64,000 nt of DNA, taken from assembly GCF_003814875.1 (NCBI RefSeq), contig NZ_RKQF01000001.1:5890001-5954000 (forward strand), given 5' to 3'. A model generated the notes under the pieces. It made no database searches. It had not been told where the DNA came from and saw nothing but the letters and a program-made list of their open reading frames with translations. This document shows, in pieces, positions 1 to 8,687 of the stretch (position 1 is its first letter; every line of letters starts with the position of its first letter). Both the position numbers and the translations under genes were made by a program. The stretch comes from Streptomyces sp. Ag109_O5-1. GTDB taxonomy: Bacteria; Actinomycetota; Actinomycetes; Streptomycetales; Streptomycetaceae.

Positions 1-1
1 C

Positions 2-88
2 GGGACGGGCTCGGCGTCCACCCGCATCAGGTCCGGCCGTCGGATCCGTGTGGACGGCACGGCCGGCACGGTCACCCTTCTCGACTGA
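2..88 (+). CDS. 3' end of a PEP-utilising enzyme (partial)
   Basis: Only the last 28 codons and the TGA stop (86-88) lie in the window. The peptide ends RIRVDGTAGTVTLLD. This resembles the C-terminal edge of the swivelling phosphohistidine domain of PEP synthase, PPDK or rifampin phosphotransferase proteins, where an 'IRVDGTAGTV' strand is typical. The stop is followed after 25 bases by the start of the HD-domain gene, so the two may be co-transcribed. The family call rests on this short tail alone. Confidence 0.45.
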   Translation, partial: GTGSASTRIRSGRRIRVDGTAGTVTLLD

Positions 89-113
89 CCGGCCCCGTAC
101 GACAGGAGACGTC

Positions 114-827
114 ATGACGTTCGACCGGGCGGCCCGCGAGTCGCTGCCGGCCCTCCCCCTGGCAGCCTCGGAGATTCCCCTGAGCGACCCCCTTCCTTCG
201 CCCGTGCCATTGACCGGCGCCCGGCGGGAGATCTGGGAGCGCGCCCTCCCTTACCTGGACGTGCGCGACAACGACGCCCATTCGCTGTATGCCTTCGCGC
301 TGGCGACCGCACTGCTGCACACCCTGCCAGGAGCACGGGAGGACGTCGTGCTGCCCGCCGTCCTCCTGCACGACACCGGCTGGAAGACGGTCGACCCTGC
401 GGACATCCTGCCCGCCATCGCGGGGCGGGCCGGACCTGCCGGGCAGGAGACGATACGCAGGCACGAGACCGAGGGCGCCGCCATCGCCGCCCGCATCCTC
501 GCCGAAGTCGGCTACCCCGCGCGGGACACCGAGCGGATCGTCACCATCATCGACGGGCACGACACCCGCAGGGACGCCCTCGACCTGGACGACGCCGTGG
601 TGAAGGACGCCGACAAGCTGTGGCGGCTGACCCCGCACGGCCTGCGGACCGTCGGTGCGTGGTTCGCCCTGGACCCGGACCGGACACTGCGGTTCCTGGC
701 GGCACGTACCTACGACCGGCTGCTCACCGAACCCGCCCGTGCCGTCGGTGCCGCACTCACCGTGCTGGCCCGCACCGATCTCAGCGTGCGGCGAAGCGGC
801 CTGAACGCACCATCACCTAGAGAATGA
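114..827 (+). CDS. HD-domain phosphohydrolase
   Basis: A cytoplasmic protein of 237 residues with a metal-binding HD domain over roughly residues 55-200. The HD pair sits in VLLHDTGW. Further candidate ligands are the H and E of RRHETEG, the IDGHD motif, and the aspartates of KDADKLWR. These are the usual metal-site spacings of HD hydrolases that cleave phosphate esters or nucleotides; the substrate cannot be read from sequence. The ATG at 114 was chosen over an upstream in-frame GTG at 48 because AGGAGA lies just upstream at 104-109 and because the longer form would overlap the preceding gene. No membrane segment is present. Confidence 0.75.
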   Translation: MTFDRAARESLPALPLAASEIPLSDPLPSPVPLTGARREIWERALPYLDVRDNDAHSLYAFALATALLHTLPGAREDVVLPAVLLHDTGWKTVDPADILPAIAGRAGPAGQETIRRHETEGAAIAARILAEVGYPARDTERIVTIIDGHDTRRDALDLDDAVVKDADKLWRLTPHGLRTVGAWFALDPDRTLRFLAARTYDRLLTEPARAVGAALTVLARTDLSVRRSGLNAPSPRE

Positions 828-843
828 CTCATTCCGGTTGATT

Positions 844-3339
844 ATGGATATTTCCGGCGCAAGCCTTGACTGCATGGACGCCTATCCGCCACTCGGAGTG
901 GTCGTGACCGACCGGCAGGGTCTGGTCATCGGGTGGACGCCCGGAGCGGAACGCCTGCTCGGTCACACCAGCGCCGAGGCCCGCGGCCGGTCCGTGGCGG
1001 AGTTGCTGGACGCCCCCGTACTCCCGGGCGGGGAGCCTGCTCGAGGTGAAGGGGCTGCCGAGCACGGTGAGTGGCAGCCGGACCTGAGCGTACGCCACAA
1101 GGACGGGCACCGGCTGGCCGTGGCCGTCTCCCGCTACCGGCTCGCCCCGGGGGCGGACAGCACCGGAGGAGGACCCGGCACCGTCCTGCTCATCGCCCCG
1201 CCGTCCGGGCCGGCGGCGGAACGACTTCGGCAGTCGCTGTCCGGCTGGGTTCTGCAGGACTCGCCCCTGGCCCTGACGGTGCACGACACCGAGCTGCGCA
1301 GCGTGTGGCAGAGCGCCGCGATGCACCGCCTCAGCGGCCTGCCGGACGAGGAGCGATGCGGACGCCGGCTGCCGGAGATCTTCGCCGGCCCCGACGCGGT
1401 GGAGTGGGAGGAGGCGATGCGGCTGGCCATGGCCACGGGCGAAGAGCAGGTCAGCGAGCTCAAGGGCACCGGCCTGGCCGGCCTCGGATCCCGTGTCTTC
1501 AGTCTCTCGGCGACGCCGCTGCGGGACGCGGAGGGCGGTACGCTCGGAGTCTGTGCTCTCGTGGGTGATGTGACCGAGAGGCGCCGTGCCCGCGAGCGGC
1601 TCTCTCTGCTGAACGACGCGAGCCTGCACATCGGCAGCACCCTCGACATGGTGCAGACCGCACGGGAGCTCACCGAGGTGGCCGTACCCAGGTTCACCGA
1701 CTTCGCCCGCGTGGACCTGCTGGACGTCATCCTCCAGGGCGACGAACCCCCTCCTGGGCCGCTGGTCGGCCCCGTGCGGCTGCGGCGCATCGCGGAACTG
1801 TTCCTGTGCGAGGGGGTCACCACGGCACAGCACACCGTCGGCGAGGCGGACGTCTACCTCGCGAACTCGCCGGCCGCCCTGTGCCTGGCCACCGGCCGGC
1901 CGACGCTGTACCGGGACAACACCGCCCCGCCGATCCGCACCTACTACGAGATCGACGCGACCCCCGAGCGGCGGGCTAGGGTCCGGCGGATGGGCCCGCA
2001 CTCATGGATCATCGTGCCGGTGATAGCCAGGGGCACGACCCTCGGCGTGGTGTGGTTCACCCGCATGCGGGAGACTCCGGAGAGCTTCGACGAGGATGAC
2101 CTTCCCCTCGCCGAGGACCTGGTGGCAAGGGCGGCGGTCTGCCTGGACAACGCCCGGCGCTTCACCCGCGAACGCGCCGCGGCTCTCACTCTGCAGCGCA
2201 GCCTGCTGCCGCAGCGGATGCCGGAGCAGTCGGCGGTGGAAGCCGCCTTCCGCTACCTCCCCGCCGAACAGCGTTCCGGGGTGGGCGGCGACTGGTTCGA
2301 CGTGATCCCGCTCTCCGGAGCCAGGGTCGCGCTGGTGGTCGGCGACGTGGTCGGGCACGGCATCCACGCGGCCGCCACGATGGGCCGGCTGCGCGCCGCC
2401 GTACAAACCCTCGCCGATGTCGACCTCGCTCCCGACGAACTGCTCACCCGCCTCGACGACCTGGTCCTCCGGCTGTCGGCGGAGTCCGGGGCCGACACGG
2501 AGCCGCCGGAGGCGGAGGCCGCCGGGGACATCGGGGCCACCTGCCTGTACGCGGTGTACGACCCGGTCTCCAGGCGCTGCTCCATGGCGCTTGCCGGCCA
2601 CCCGCCGCCCGCCGTCGTCGGTCCGGACGGCACCGCTGAGTTCCTGGACGTCCCCGTGGGACCGCCACTCGGACTGGGCGGGCTGCCGTTCGAATCGATG
2701 GACGTCACCCTCCAGGAAGGCAGCCTGCTCGCCCTTTACACCGACGGCTTGATCCATTCCGGCCACCGCGACCTCGAGGAGGGGCTTGAGGCCCTGCGGG
2801 AGGCGCTGGCCGTTCCGACGGGCACGCTGGACTCCCTGTGCGACCACGTCGTACACAAGCTGCTGCCCGAGGGCCCCGCCGACGATGCGGCCCTGCTCCT
2901 GGTGCGGCCCCGGGCCCTGGACGCGCGCAGGGTCGCCGTGTGGGACGTGGAGGCCGACCCCGCCGAGGTGGCGCGGATACGGTCGAACGCCGTCCGTGCC
3001 CTGGCCGAGTGGGGGCTGGAAGAAGCCGCGTTCGTCACCGAACTGGTGGTCAGTGAACTGGTCACCAACGCCATCAGGTATGGCGACACGCCGATCCAGT
3101 TGCGGCTCATCCATGACCGCGGGCTGATCTGCGAGGTCTCCGACTCCAGCAGCACCGCCCCGCATCTGCGCCGGGCTCGGGTGTTCGACGAGGGCGGTCG
3201 GGGGCTGTTGCTGGTCGCGCAGCTCACGGAGCGCTGGGGCGCCCGGCAGACGGCGGCCGGCAAGACGATCTGGTGTGAGCAATCCCTGGCCGCGGCCGGC
3301 GGCCCGCTCCTCTCCCTGGAGGGAACTGCCGCCATATGA
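844..3339 (+). CDS. PAS-PAS-GAF-PP2C phosphatase with C-terminal HATPase
   Basis: A multidomain signalling protein of 831 residues of the RsbU/SpoIIE type that is abundant in Streptomyces. In order: a PAS domain (about residues 12-100), a second PAS (about 125-240), a GAF domain (about 245-430), a PP2C/SpoIIE phosphatase domain (about 445-690, with GVGGDWFDV and VVGDVVGHG as metal-site motifs), and a HATPase_c anti-sigma kinase domain (about 695-815, with VVSELVTNAIRYG and GGRGLLLV). The expected role is dephosphorylating an anti-sigma-factor antagonist, while the fused kinase domain binds a sigma factor or antagonist. A TTG at 838 is also possible, but the ATG at 844 is in frame. No transmembrane segment is visible, so the signal is probably cytosolic. 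Confidence 0.88.
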   Translation: MDISGASLDCMDAYPPLGVVVTDRQGLVIGWTPGAERLLGHTSAEARGRSVAELLDAPVLPGGEPARGEGAAEHGEWQPDLSVRHKDGHRLAVAVSRYRLAPGADSTGGGPGTVLLIAPPSGPAAERLRQSLSGWVLQDSPLALTVHDTELRSVWQSAAMHRLSGLPDEERCGRRLPEIFAGPDAVEWEEAMRLAMATGEEQVSELKGTGLAGLGSRVFSLSATPLRDAEGGTLGVCALVGDVTERRRARERLSLLNDASLHIGSTLDMVQTARELTEVAVPRFTDFARVDLLDVILQGDEPPPGPLVGPVRLRRIAELFLCEGVTTAQHTVGEADVYLANSPAALCLATGRPTLYRDNTAPPIRTYYEIDATPERRARVRRMGPHSWIIVPVIARGTTLGVVWFTRMRETPESFDEDDLPLAEDLVARAAVCLDNARRFTRERAAALTLQRSLLPQRMPEQSAVEAAFRYLPAEQRSGVGGDWFDVIPLSGARVALVVGDVVGHGIHAAATMGRLRAAVQTLADVDLAPDELLTRLDDLVLRLSAESGADTEPPEAEAAGDIGATCLYAVYDPVSRRCSMALAGHPPPAVVGPDGTAEFLDVPVGPPLGLGGLPFESMDVTLQEGSLLALYTDGLIHSGHRDLEEGLEALREALAVPTGTLDSLCDHVVHKLLPEGPADDAALLLVRPRALDARRVAVWDVEADPAEVARIRSNAVRALAEWGLEEAAFVTELVVSELVTNAIRYGDTPIQLRLIHDRGLICEVSDSSSTAPHLRRARVFDEGGRGLLLVAQLTERWGARQTAAGKTIWCEQSLAAAGGPLLSLEGTAAI

Positions 3340-3598
3340 CCGCGCTGTACGCGGCGCGCGACGACGACACGGAGGGGTCGGCCCAGATCGCCGACTGGAG
3401 AAGGCGGCCGACGAGAAGGCGCCACTGCCGGACATCGAGGCGACCCGCTGGCGTCTCAGTCACGGCCTGGACTGACGAGCCGTCTCACCGTCGGCGATGG
3501 GTGCAAGCGGCCGCGGTCGCCGAACTGCACACCGGCTCCCACCAGGGCGGATTAAGGTTTCGGCAAGGGCACCGCCCCGCCTGGGCAACCGTCCATGG

Positions 3599-5374
3599 TC
3601 AGGACACGACGGAGCGCTGGGGCACGGTGCCCGCCTCGGTCGGCGTGGAGCGGGTGGTGTACTGCGGTACGGGGGCGTCGTCGCGGCCGGTGTCGCGCAC
3701 GAGTCCGTACCGTTCGCGGTCGGCGGAGTGCGGGGCCGGGGGACTGGCGATGTCGTCGGCTGTCTCCTGCCAGGAGGAGGGCAGGACGTCGAGGTTGTAG
3801 TCGGCCTGGGTTTCGTTGAGGTGGAGTGTGACGCTGCCGTCGAGGTAGTAGTACTCGTTCTGCCACATCTGCTGGGCTCCCGGCGGCAGGATGATCAGTC
3901 CTTGCTGCCGGTTGCCCATCCAGGTGCCGCCGGCGGTCGCGCCCGGCTGACGGTCGTCCATGCGGTGGCCGCCGCCCGAGGCCACGTGGAACAGCCTTCC
4001 TCGCAGTCCGGTCCACGAGGGCATGGTCAGCAGCCCGGGGCGCAGCCCGTACATCACGTCCCAGTGGACGGTGAAGTAGCCCTTCCCGCGCAGTACCACC
4101 GTGTCCCCGCGGTGGACGAGCTGGTAGCCGTCCAGGTGACTCTTCAGCCCCGTCATCGTCACCGTGGTCTGCGGGCGGTGGGGCAATGCGGCGGGCGGCC
4201 GGTCCGCCGGTGGCGCGCTGTCCACGATGTCGACCACGGACCCGTACCGCGGCCGGGGCGAGGGACGCGAGACGGCCGAGCCCAGTACCGGTGCCGGCCG
4301 TGACGGTGATGCGGATGCGGATGCGGTGAGCGAGGGCGCGGGTGCCGGGCCGGAAGCCGTCGGGGCGGCGGTGGCCGGACGCGCCGACGGGCTGGACCAT
4401 GGGGCCGCGTACACGAGCACGCCACCGCCCACGGCGAGCAGCGCACTCGCCGCCACCACGGCCTTCGCGGTGAGGCTCGTTCCTGCGGTCCCTGCCGTCC
4501 CCGCCGTCGCGGAACCCCCGCTGCCTGAAGTGACCGTGGTGCCGGCCTGGCCGGCCGCCGCGGCGTGCGTTCCCGCGGACAGCCACGGTCGCCAGGCCAG
4601 CAGTGCCACCGGCACGGGCAGGAGGGCCAGGGACGCCAGCAGTCCTTCCGGGGCCAGCATGCCTTCCTCGTGGCGCACGCACCGCGGGCACTGCCGCACA
4701 TGGCGGCTGAGGCGTTTGCGCCACAGGCCGCTGGGGGCCCCGTTCCAGTCCAGGGTCAGCCGGGTCAGTTCCCCGCATGCGGGCCTGGCCGCGAGGGCTC
4801 GGACGATGACGCGGGAGGTGTGCAGGCGCTCCTTCATGCGTTGCACCCGTACAGCCGCTTGATGGCCGGTCATGTCCAGAGCGGAGGCGAGCTCGGGCCG
4901 AGCGAGCCGGCCGGCCGTCTCCAGCCACCACAGTGACAGCAGCTCCCGGTCGTCCTCGTCGAGCCAACGGGTCGCGCGCACGGACTCCTCGCGCTGCCCG
5001 GACAGCCGCAGGTCGAGGATGACCCCCTCGGCGAAGTCGGCGGCCGGGTCGGGCCGGTGCTCAGCCGCGTCGAACGCCGCTCCCGTCGTCTCCCTCCTGC
5101 CGCGCCTGCGGATGTGGTCGCGGACCTCGTTCACGGTGATGGTGATCACCCAGGACCGGAACGCCTCCGGGCGCTCCAGTCCCCCGATGCCGCGCAGGAT
5201 GCGCATCATCGTCTCCTGGACGACGTCGTCGACGTCGTCGCGGTACGGGTGCGCACGCGCCGCGACGCTGTAGACCAGCGGAAGCGTCCGGGAGCTGAGC
5301 TCTTCCAGGGCGCCGCGATCGCCGGCCCGAGCCGCGGCAATCACGTCGGCCGCGGGCGCGGCATGCCTGGGCAT
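3599..5374 (-). CDS. ECF sigma factor fused to zinc-finger anti-sigma-like, TM and extracellular domains
   Basis: A 591-residue protein. Residues about 10-93 form sigma region 2 (DDVVQETMMRILRG, then FRSWVITITVNEVRDHIRR). Residues about 135-190 form sigma region 4. A C200...H225xxxC229xxC232 cluster follows, which is the spacing of ZAS zinc-binding anti-sigma factors. Hydrophobic segments lie at about 245-261 and 303-324, separated by a Gly/Ala/Thr-rich loop. After a Pro/Ser/Ala-rich linker there is an unidentified C-terminal domain of about 190 residues rich in Trp, Tyr and Gly. The ATG at 5374 was chosen because GGGAGA precedes it; upstream in-frame codons look non-coding. Known ECF groups carry C-terminal extensions, but this one joins regulator, inhibitor-like finger and sensor in one chain. 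The wall-anchored gene upstream on the same strand could be a target. Confidence 0.82.
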   Translation of the reverse strand: MPRHAAPAADVIAAARAGDRGALEELSSRTLPLVYSVAARAHPYRDDVDDVVQETMMRILRGIGGLERPEAFRSWVITITVNEVRDHIRRRGRRETTGAAFDAAEHRPDPAADFAEGVILDLRLSGQREESVRATRWLDEDDRELLSLWWLETAGRLARPELASALDMTGHQAAVRVQRMKERLHTSRVIVRALAARPACGELTRLTLDWNGAPSGLWRKRLSRHVRQCPRCVRHEEGMLAPEGLLASLALLPVPVALLAWRPWLSAGTHAAAAGQAGTTVTSGSGGSATAGTAGTAGTSLTAKAVVAASALLAVGGGVLVYAAPWSSPSARPATAAPTASGPAPAPSLTASASASPSRPAPVLGSAVSRPSPRPRYGSVVDIVDSAPPADRPPAALPHRPQTTVTMTGLKSHLDGYQLVHRGDTVVLRGKGYFTVHWDVMYGLRPGLLTMPSWTGLRGRLFHVASGGGHRMDDRQPGATAGGTWMGNRQQGLIILPPGAQQMWQNEYYYLDGSVTLHLNETQADYNLDVLPSSWQETADDIASPPAPHSADRERYGLVRDTGRDDAPVPQYTTRSTPTEAGTVPQRSVVS

Positions 5375-5548
5375 CGGGTCTCCCTTCGACCTGACGCGGG
5401 TACGAAGCCCCGCTCGCGCCGACCGAGCCGGGTTGCAGGGCCCGCGGGCCATCGCCGTCGGTATCACACACACGTGGCAGCGGAGTCATCGTAAGGGGTG
5501 AGCGCTGACAGCCATGGGCGGGCCGGTGGAATCCGTGGCGGCCGGGGA

Positions 5549-7483
5549 TCAGCGGGAGTGACGCGGGGACGTACGCGGACGCGAGCGGACGCGCACGAAG
5601 ACGAAGACCGCGGCGACGCCGGCGAGAACGACGCCCGCCAGTCCTGTGAGGGCCCACAGAGCACCGAAGTTGCTGCCGGTGTCCGCCATGGTGCCGGTGT
5701 CCGCCATGGTGCCGGTGGAGGCGCCCAGGGGGGTGGCCGCTCGGCCGGTCCGGGCCGGGGAGGGCGCCGGTGTCGTCGCGGCGGAGGAGGGGAGAGCGGT
5801 GAGCACGGTGTGGGCGCCGGCCCGGCTGGCGGAGAAGCGCGCCCCGCCGATGGCGAGACCGGTACCGGAGACTTTTGCGGTCGTCGAACCGACGGTCAGC
5901 TCACGGGAGTTCCGGGAAAGAAGGATCTTCGCGCCTGTGACGACCTTCAGCCTGCGCAGGGTCGTGTCGCGTGCCTTGCTGAGATCCAGGACGGCCGAGG
6001 AACCGGTCAGAGCGACCGCGCTGGATGTCCGCAGAGAGGTCCCGGAGACGATCAGGCTGCCTTTGGCCACGGTGGTGGGTCCGGTGTAGGCGGCGCTGGT
6101 GACGGTGGTGGCCGCGGCTCCGCTCTGCGTCACCGATCCGGCACCGGTCACCGCCGGGAGGGAGGTGGGTGTCCCGGTGTTGCGGAGCACGAGTGAACCG
6201 TTGTCGATCACTTTGTCGAGGGCTCCGCCGGTGTGGAGGCGCCCGTCGCCGCCCGCGGTCCCGGAGCCGAGACGGAGGGTCGCATTCCTGTCGATGGTGG
6301 TGGATCCGTCGTAGTACTGCGCTGCTGCGAAGGTCACGTCGTTGCCGCTGGTGCCGGCGATGACGACGTCCCCGGCGCCGGGAGCGCTGAGGGTGTCGTG
6401 ATACATGCCGCCGCCGATGGGCGCGCCCAGGGTCACCGGTCCGTTGTAGTCGAAGGTGAGCCGGGAGCGCTGCCGTCTGGCGTGCAGGTTGATGTAGACC
6501 GTCTGCGCCGTGCCGGGCATGAAGATCTGGTGCGTGGTCCCGTCGCCCCACTGGACGTCGGCGCCCTCGATGTTGGTGCCGCGCTTGTTCAGTTTGTGGG
6601 CCACGGGCCGCCAGTTCAGTCCGGGGTCGCTCAGCGACGGCGCCGCCCCGTCGCCGCTGTCGCTCCAGCTGTAGACGCCGGTGAGGATCACCTTGCTGCC
6701 CGGGCGGGAGTGCACATTGACGTCGTTGCCGTACTCGTGGCTGTAGAAGTTCTGCCGCTGTACGACAGTGTGGTTGAGCGGGGTGTCGATGATCCATGAA
6801 CCGCGGTTGACGACGGAGCGGGCGTTGGGCAGTTCGGCGGCACAGGTGGTGCTCGCGAAGTTGACGCCCGTGCCGTTGTCGAAGATGCCGGAGAACGGGT
6901 TGGTGCCACAGATCTGGAGCGTTCCCCACATGTTCCGGGGCTGGGTGACCAGGCCGGAGCCGCTGATGATGCCCAGGTTGAACAGCCGGGTCAGCGACAG
7001 ACGCAGGGTGCCGTCCACCCGGATGTTGTCCTGGTTCTGCTGGTAACCGGGCGTGTTGTACGGGAAGGACCCGATCAGGCCGGTCGTACCGCCGGTGCCG
7101 TACTGGAGGGTCGCCCCCGCGTCCACGGTGACCGCGGGCTCGTCAGCACTGGCGACCACGACGTACGGATGGTTACCGCCCGGTATCCGGACCCTCTGGT
7201 GCTGCCGGGAGTGCGGCAGGGTGAAGGTGCTGTCCTTGGCGAGGACCAGCGTGCCGCTGCCGGACACGCGAAGGGCTCCTTCACCGCTGATCACACCGGT
7301 GTACGTGTGGGTTCCCTGCGGGACGCGCACGACCGCGTCACCGGTCAGGACGACATCACGGTTCGCCAGGACGGCCGAGGTGATGTCGCCGTCTGCGGCG
7401 ACCGCGCTGCCCACCGCGACCACCGGTGTGACGGCTCCCGCGACGAGAGCCGACGCCAGGACAAGGTGCCAAGATCGATTCAT
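5549..7483 (-). CDS. Secreted, wall-anchored autotransporter-repeat (PATR-like) protein
   Basis: A 644-residue exported protein. An N-terminal signal peptide (MNRSWHLVLASALVAGAV, ending near AVAA) precedes a long region rich in Gly, Thr, Ser and Val. That region carries short beta-helix-like repeats such as GSGTLVLAK and GSLVLRN, the pattern of passenger-associated transport repeats. The C-terminus has a sorting-like TMADTG motif present twice in tandem, then a hydrophobic helix (about 24 residues) and an Arg-rich tail. That layout fits anchoring by a class E-type sortase that uses LAxTG-like motifs. The start at 7483 follows GGAAG and gives a clean signal peptide; the 70 codons upstream look non-coding. 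A surface adhesin or carbohydrate-interacting role is inferred only from architecture. Confidence 0.75.
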   Translation of the reverse strand: MNRSWHLVLASALVAGAVTPVVAVGSAVAADGDITSAVLANRDVVLTGDAVVRVPQGTHTYTGVISGEGALRVSGSGTLVLAKDSTFTLPHSRQHQRVRIPGGNHPYVVVASADEPAVTVDAGATLQYGTGGTTGLIGSFPYNTPGYQQNQDNIRVDGTLRLSLTRLFNLGIISGSGLVTQPRNMWGTLQICGTNPFSGIFDNGTGVNFASTTCAAELPNARSVVNRGSWIIDTPLNHTVVQRQNFYSHEYGNDVNVHSRPGSKVILTGVYSWSDSGDGAAPSLSDPGLNWRPVAHKLNKRGTNIEGADVQWGDGTTHQIFMPGTAQTVYINLHARRQRSRLTFDYNGPVTLGAPIGGGMYHDTLSAPGAGDVVIAGTSGNDVTFAAAQYYDGSTTIDRNATLRLGSGTAGGDGRLHTGGALDKVIDNGSLVLRNTGTPTSLPAVTGAGSVTQSGAAATTVTSAAYTGPTTVAKGSLIVSGTSLRTSSAVALTGSSAVLDLSKARDTTLRRLKVVTGAKILLSRNSRELTVGSTTAKVSGTGLAIGGARFSASRAGAHTVLTALPSSAATTPAPSPARTGRAATPLGASTGTMADTGTMADTGSNFGALWALTGLAGVVLAGVAAVFVFVRVRSRPRTSPRHSR

Positions 7484-7788
7484 CGAGTCAGGGTGCTTCC
7501 TGAAGTGCTGGTGATCCTTACGGACGTGAAGACCGGTGGCCGGCCACCGGGATCTCAAAAACCCGGAGAAGTTCTCCATTCCACCTACGCCGCCCGTCGG
7601 GCAGGACGAGGCGCCAGGGGCATTGAGGCCTTGCCCACCTGGCACACGGAAGGCATCGGGTCCTGGGGAACGGTTCCCTTTCGTGCCGTGCACCGGTCGC
7701 CGGGAAAACAGCGTCGGGGCGGCAACCTTCTCGTCCTCTGCGGCAACTGGGAGCCGGAAGGCCGAGTCGAACTACCGGATGGACGGGC
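7484..7788. other. Intergenic region upstream of the wall-anchored protein
   Basis: About 300 bases with no convincing reading frame on either strand. It must hold the promoter of the leftward wall-anchored gene. I saw no clear terminator or strong dyad. Confidence 0.4.
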
Positions 7789-8013
7789 ATGAGGGCAACG
7801 AAGCACGCCGCGCCGCAACCGTGGCGCGGGCGCGGACTGGTCATGGGCATTCCCTTGGCGCTGCTGGACGTCGGTGTGCCGGCGTCCCGTCCCCCGGGGA
7901 GCGGAACCGGTGTCAAGGTCACCGACATCTACGGGGAGCGGCTGACCGCCGACGGCACCGCCGTGCAGCCGGACGTCGCGCAGCCGACCGGCGTCCGGTT
8001 CGCCCGGCAGTGA
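7789..8013 (+). CDS. Small hypothetical ORF
   Basis: A 74-codon frame with an ATG start and no match that I recognise. A weakly hydrophobic stretch (LVMGIPLALLDVGVPA, about residues 17-32) follows a basic N-terminus, which could be a poor signal peptide or a remnant. The end (VKVTDIYGERLTADGTAVQ) reads like a short secreted or periplasmic segment. No good ribosome-binding site precedes it. It lies upstream of the SigE-type sigma gene on the same strand, separated by about 140 bases. It may be a decayed gene rather than a functional one. Confidence 0.25.
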   Translation: MRATKHAAPQPWRGRGLVMGIPLALLDVGVPASRPPGSGTGVKVTDIYGERLTADGTAVQPDVAQPTGVRFARQ

Positions 8014-8156
8014 CCAGCCCGCCGGTCAGCCTTCACCACCCCGCAACCGAGCACGACCGCTGTTCGAATCCCGGGCTGGGCACTGTTAGGCTGCGCTCCC
8101 CGTTGTTAAACGCGCAACCAACGCACACATCATTGCCAGGAGAGGGCGACCGGGGG

Positions 8157-8687
8157 ATGGTCCTCGATAACGCGTCCGCGGAGTTCCACGAATTCTTCGA
8201 ACGCCACTATGCCGAACTCGCCCGTCTGGCATACCTCCTGACCGGGGAGACCGACGCGGCGGACGACCTCGCGGCGGATGCCCTGGTCGCCCTGTGGCAG
8301 CGCTGGGACCGGTTGCGGCAGGCCGACCACCCGCTCGCCTACGCCCGCGGTGTGGTGGCCAACCTGGCGCGGGGACGGATCCGCAGCGCGGTGCGCGAGC
8401 GACGCCGGATCACGCTGTTCTGGTCCCGCAGCCCCGAGAAAGTGGAGGGGCCGGACATGGCGGCCGTGCTGGACGTCCGCGCGGCGCTCGCCCGGCTGCC
8501 GTTCCGCAAGCGCGCCTGCGTGGTGCTGCGGCACGCCTTCGACCTGTCGGAGAAGGACACGGCGGTGGCGCTGGGCATCTCGGTCGGCACGGTGAAGAGC
8601 CAGACCTCGAAGGGAATGGCCGAGCTGGAAAGGATACTGGGCGCACGAGCGGCCGCGGACCTGGTGCCAGGGAGGAGGAACCGGTGA
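8157..8687 (+). CDS. SigE-family ECF RNA polymerase sigma factor
   Basis: A 176-residue sigma factor of the small SigE-like type common in actinomycetes. Region 2 spans about residues 8-75 (FEEHY-like FERHYAELARLAYLLTGE, then DLAADALVALWQRWDR). Region 4 spans about 100-160 (LPFRKRACVVLRHAFDLSE, then the helix-turn-helix AVALGISVGTVKSQTSKG). The ATG at 8157 has AGGAGAG about 13 bases upstream. The TGA overlaps the GTG start of the next gene (GTGA), so translation of the two is coupled. The neighbour encodes a membrane protein with an extracellular domain, the expected regulator or sensor of this sigma factor. Confidence 0.85.
   Translation: MVLDNASAEFHEFFERHYAELARLAYLLTGETDAADDLAADALVALWQRWDRLRQADHPLAYARGVVANLARGRIRSAVRERRRITLFWSRSPEKVEGPDMAAVLDVRAALARLPFRKRACVVLRHAFDLSEKDTAVALGISVGTVKSQTSKGMAELERILGARAAADLVPGRRNR

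Noticed and set aside
5549-7483. Type V autotransporter.
   Set aside because: There is no outer-membrane beta-barrel domain, and the C-terminus has a sortase-like motif and a positive tail, as in wall-anchored proteins of Gram-positive bacteria.
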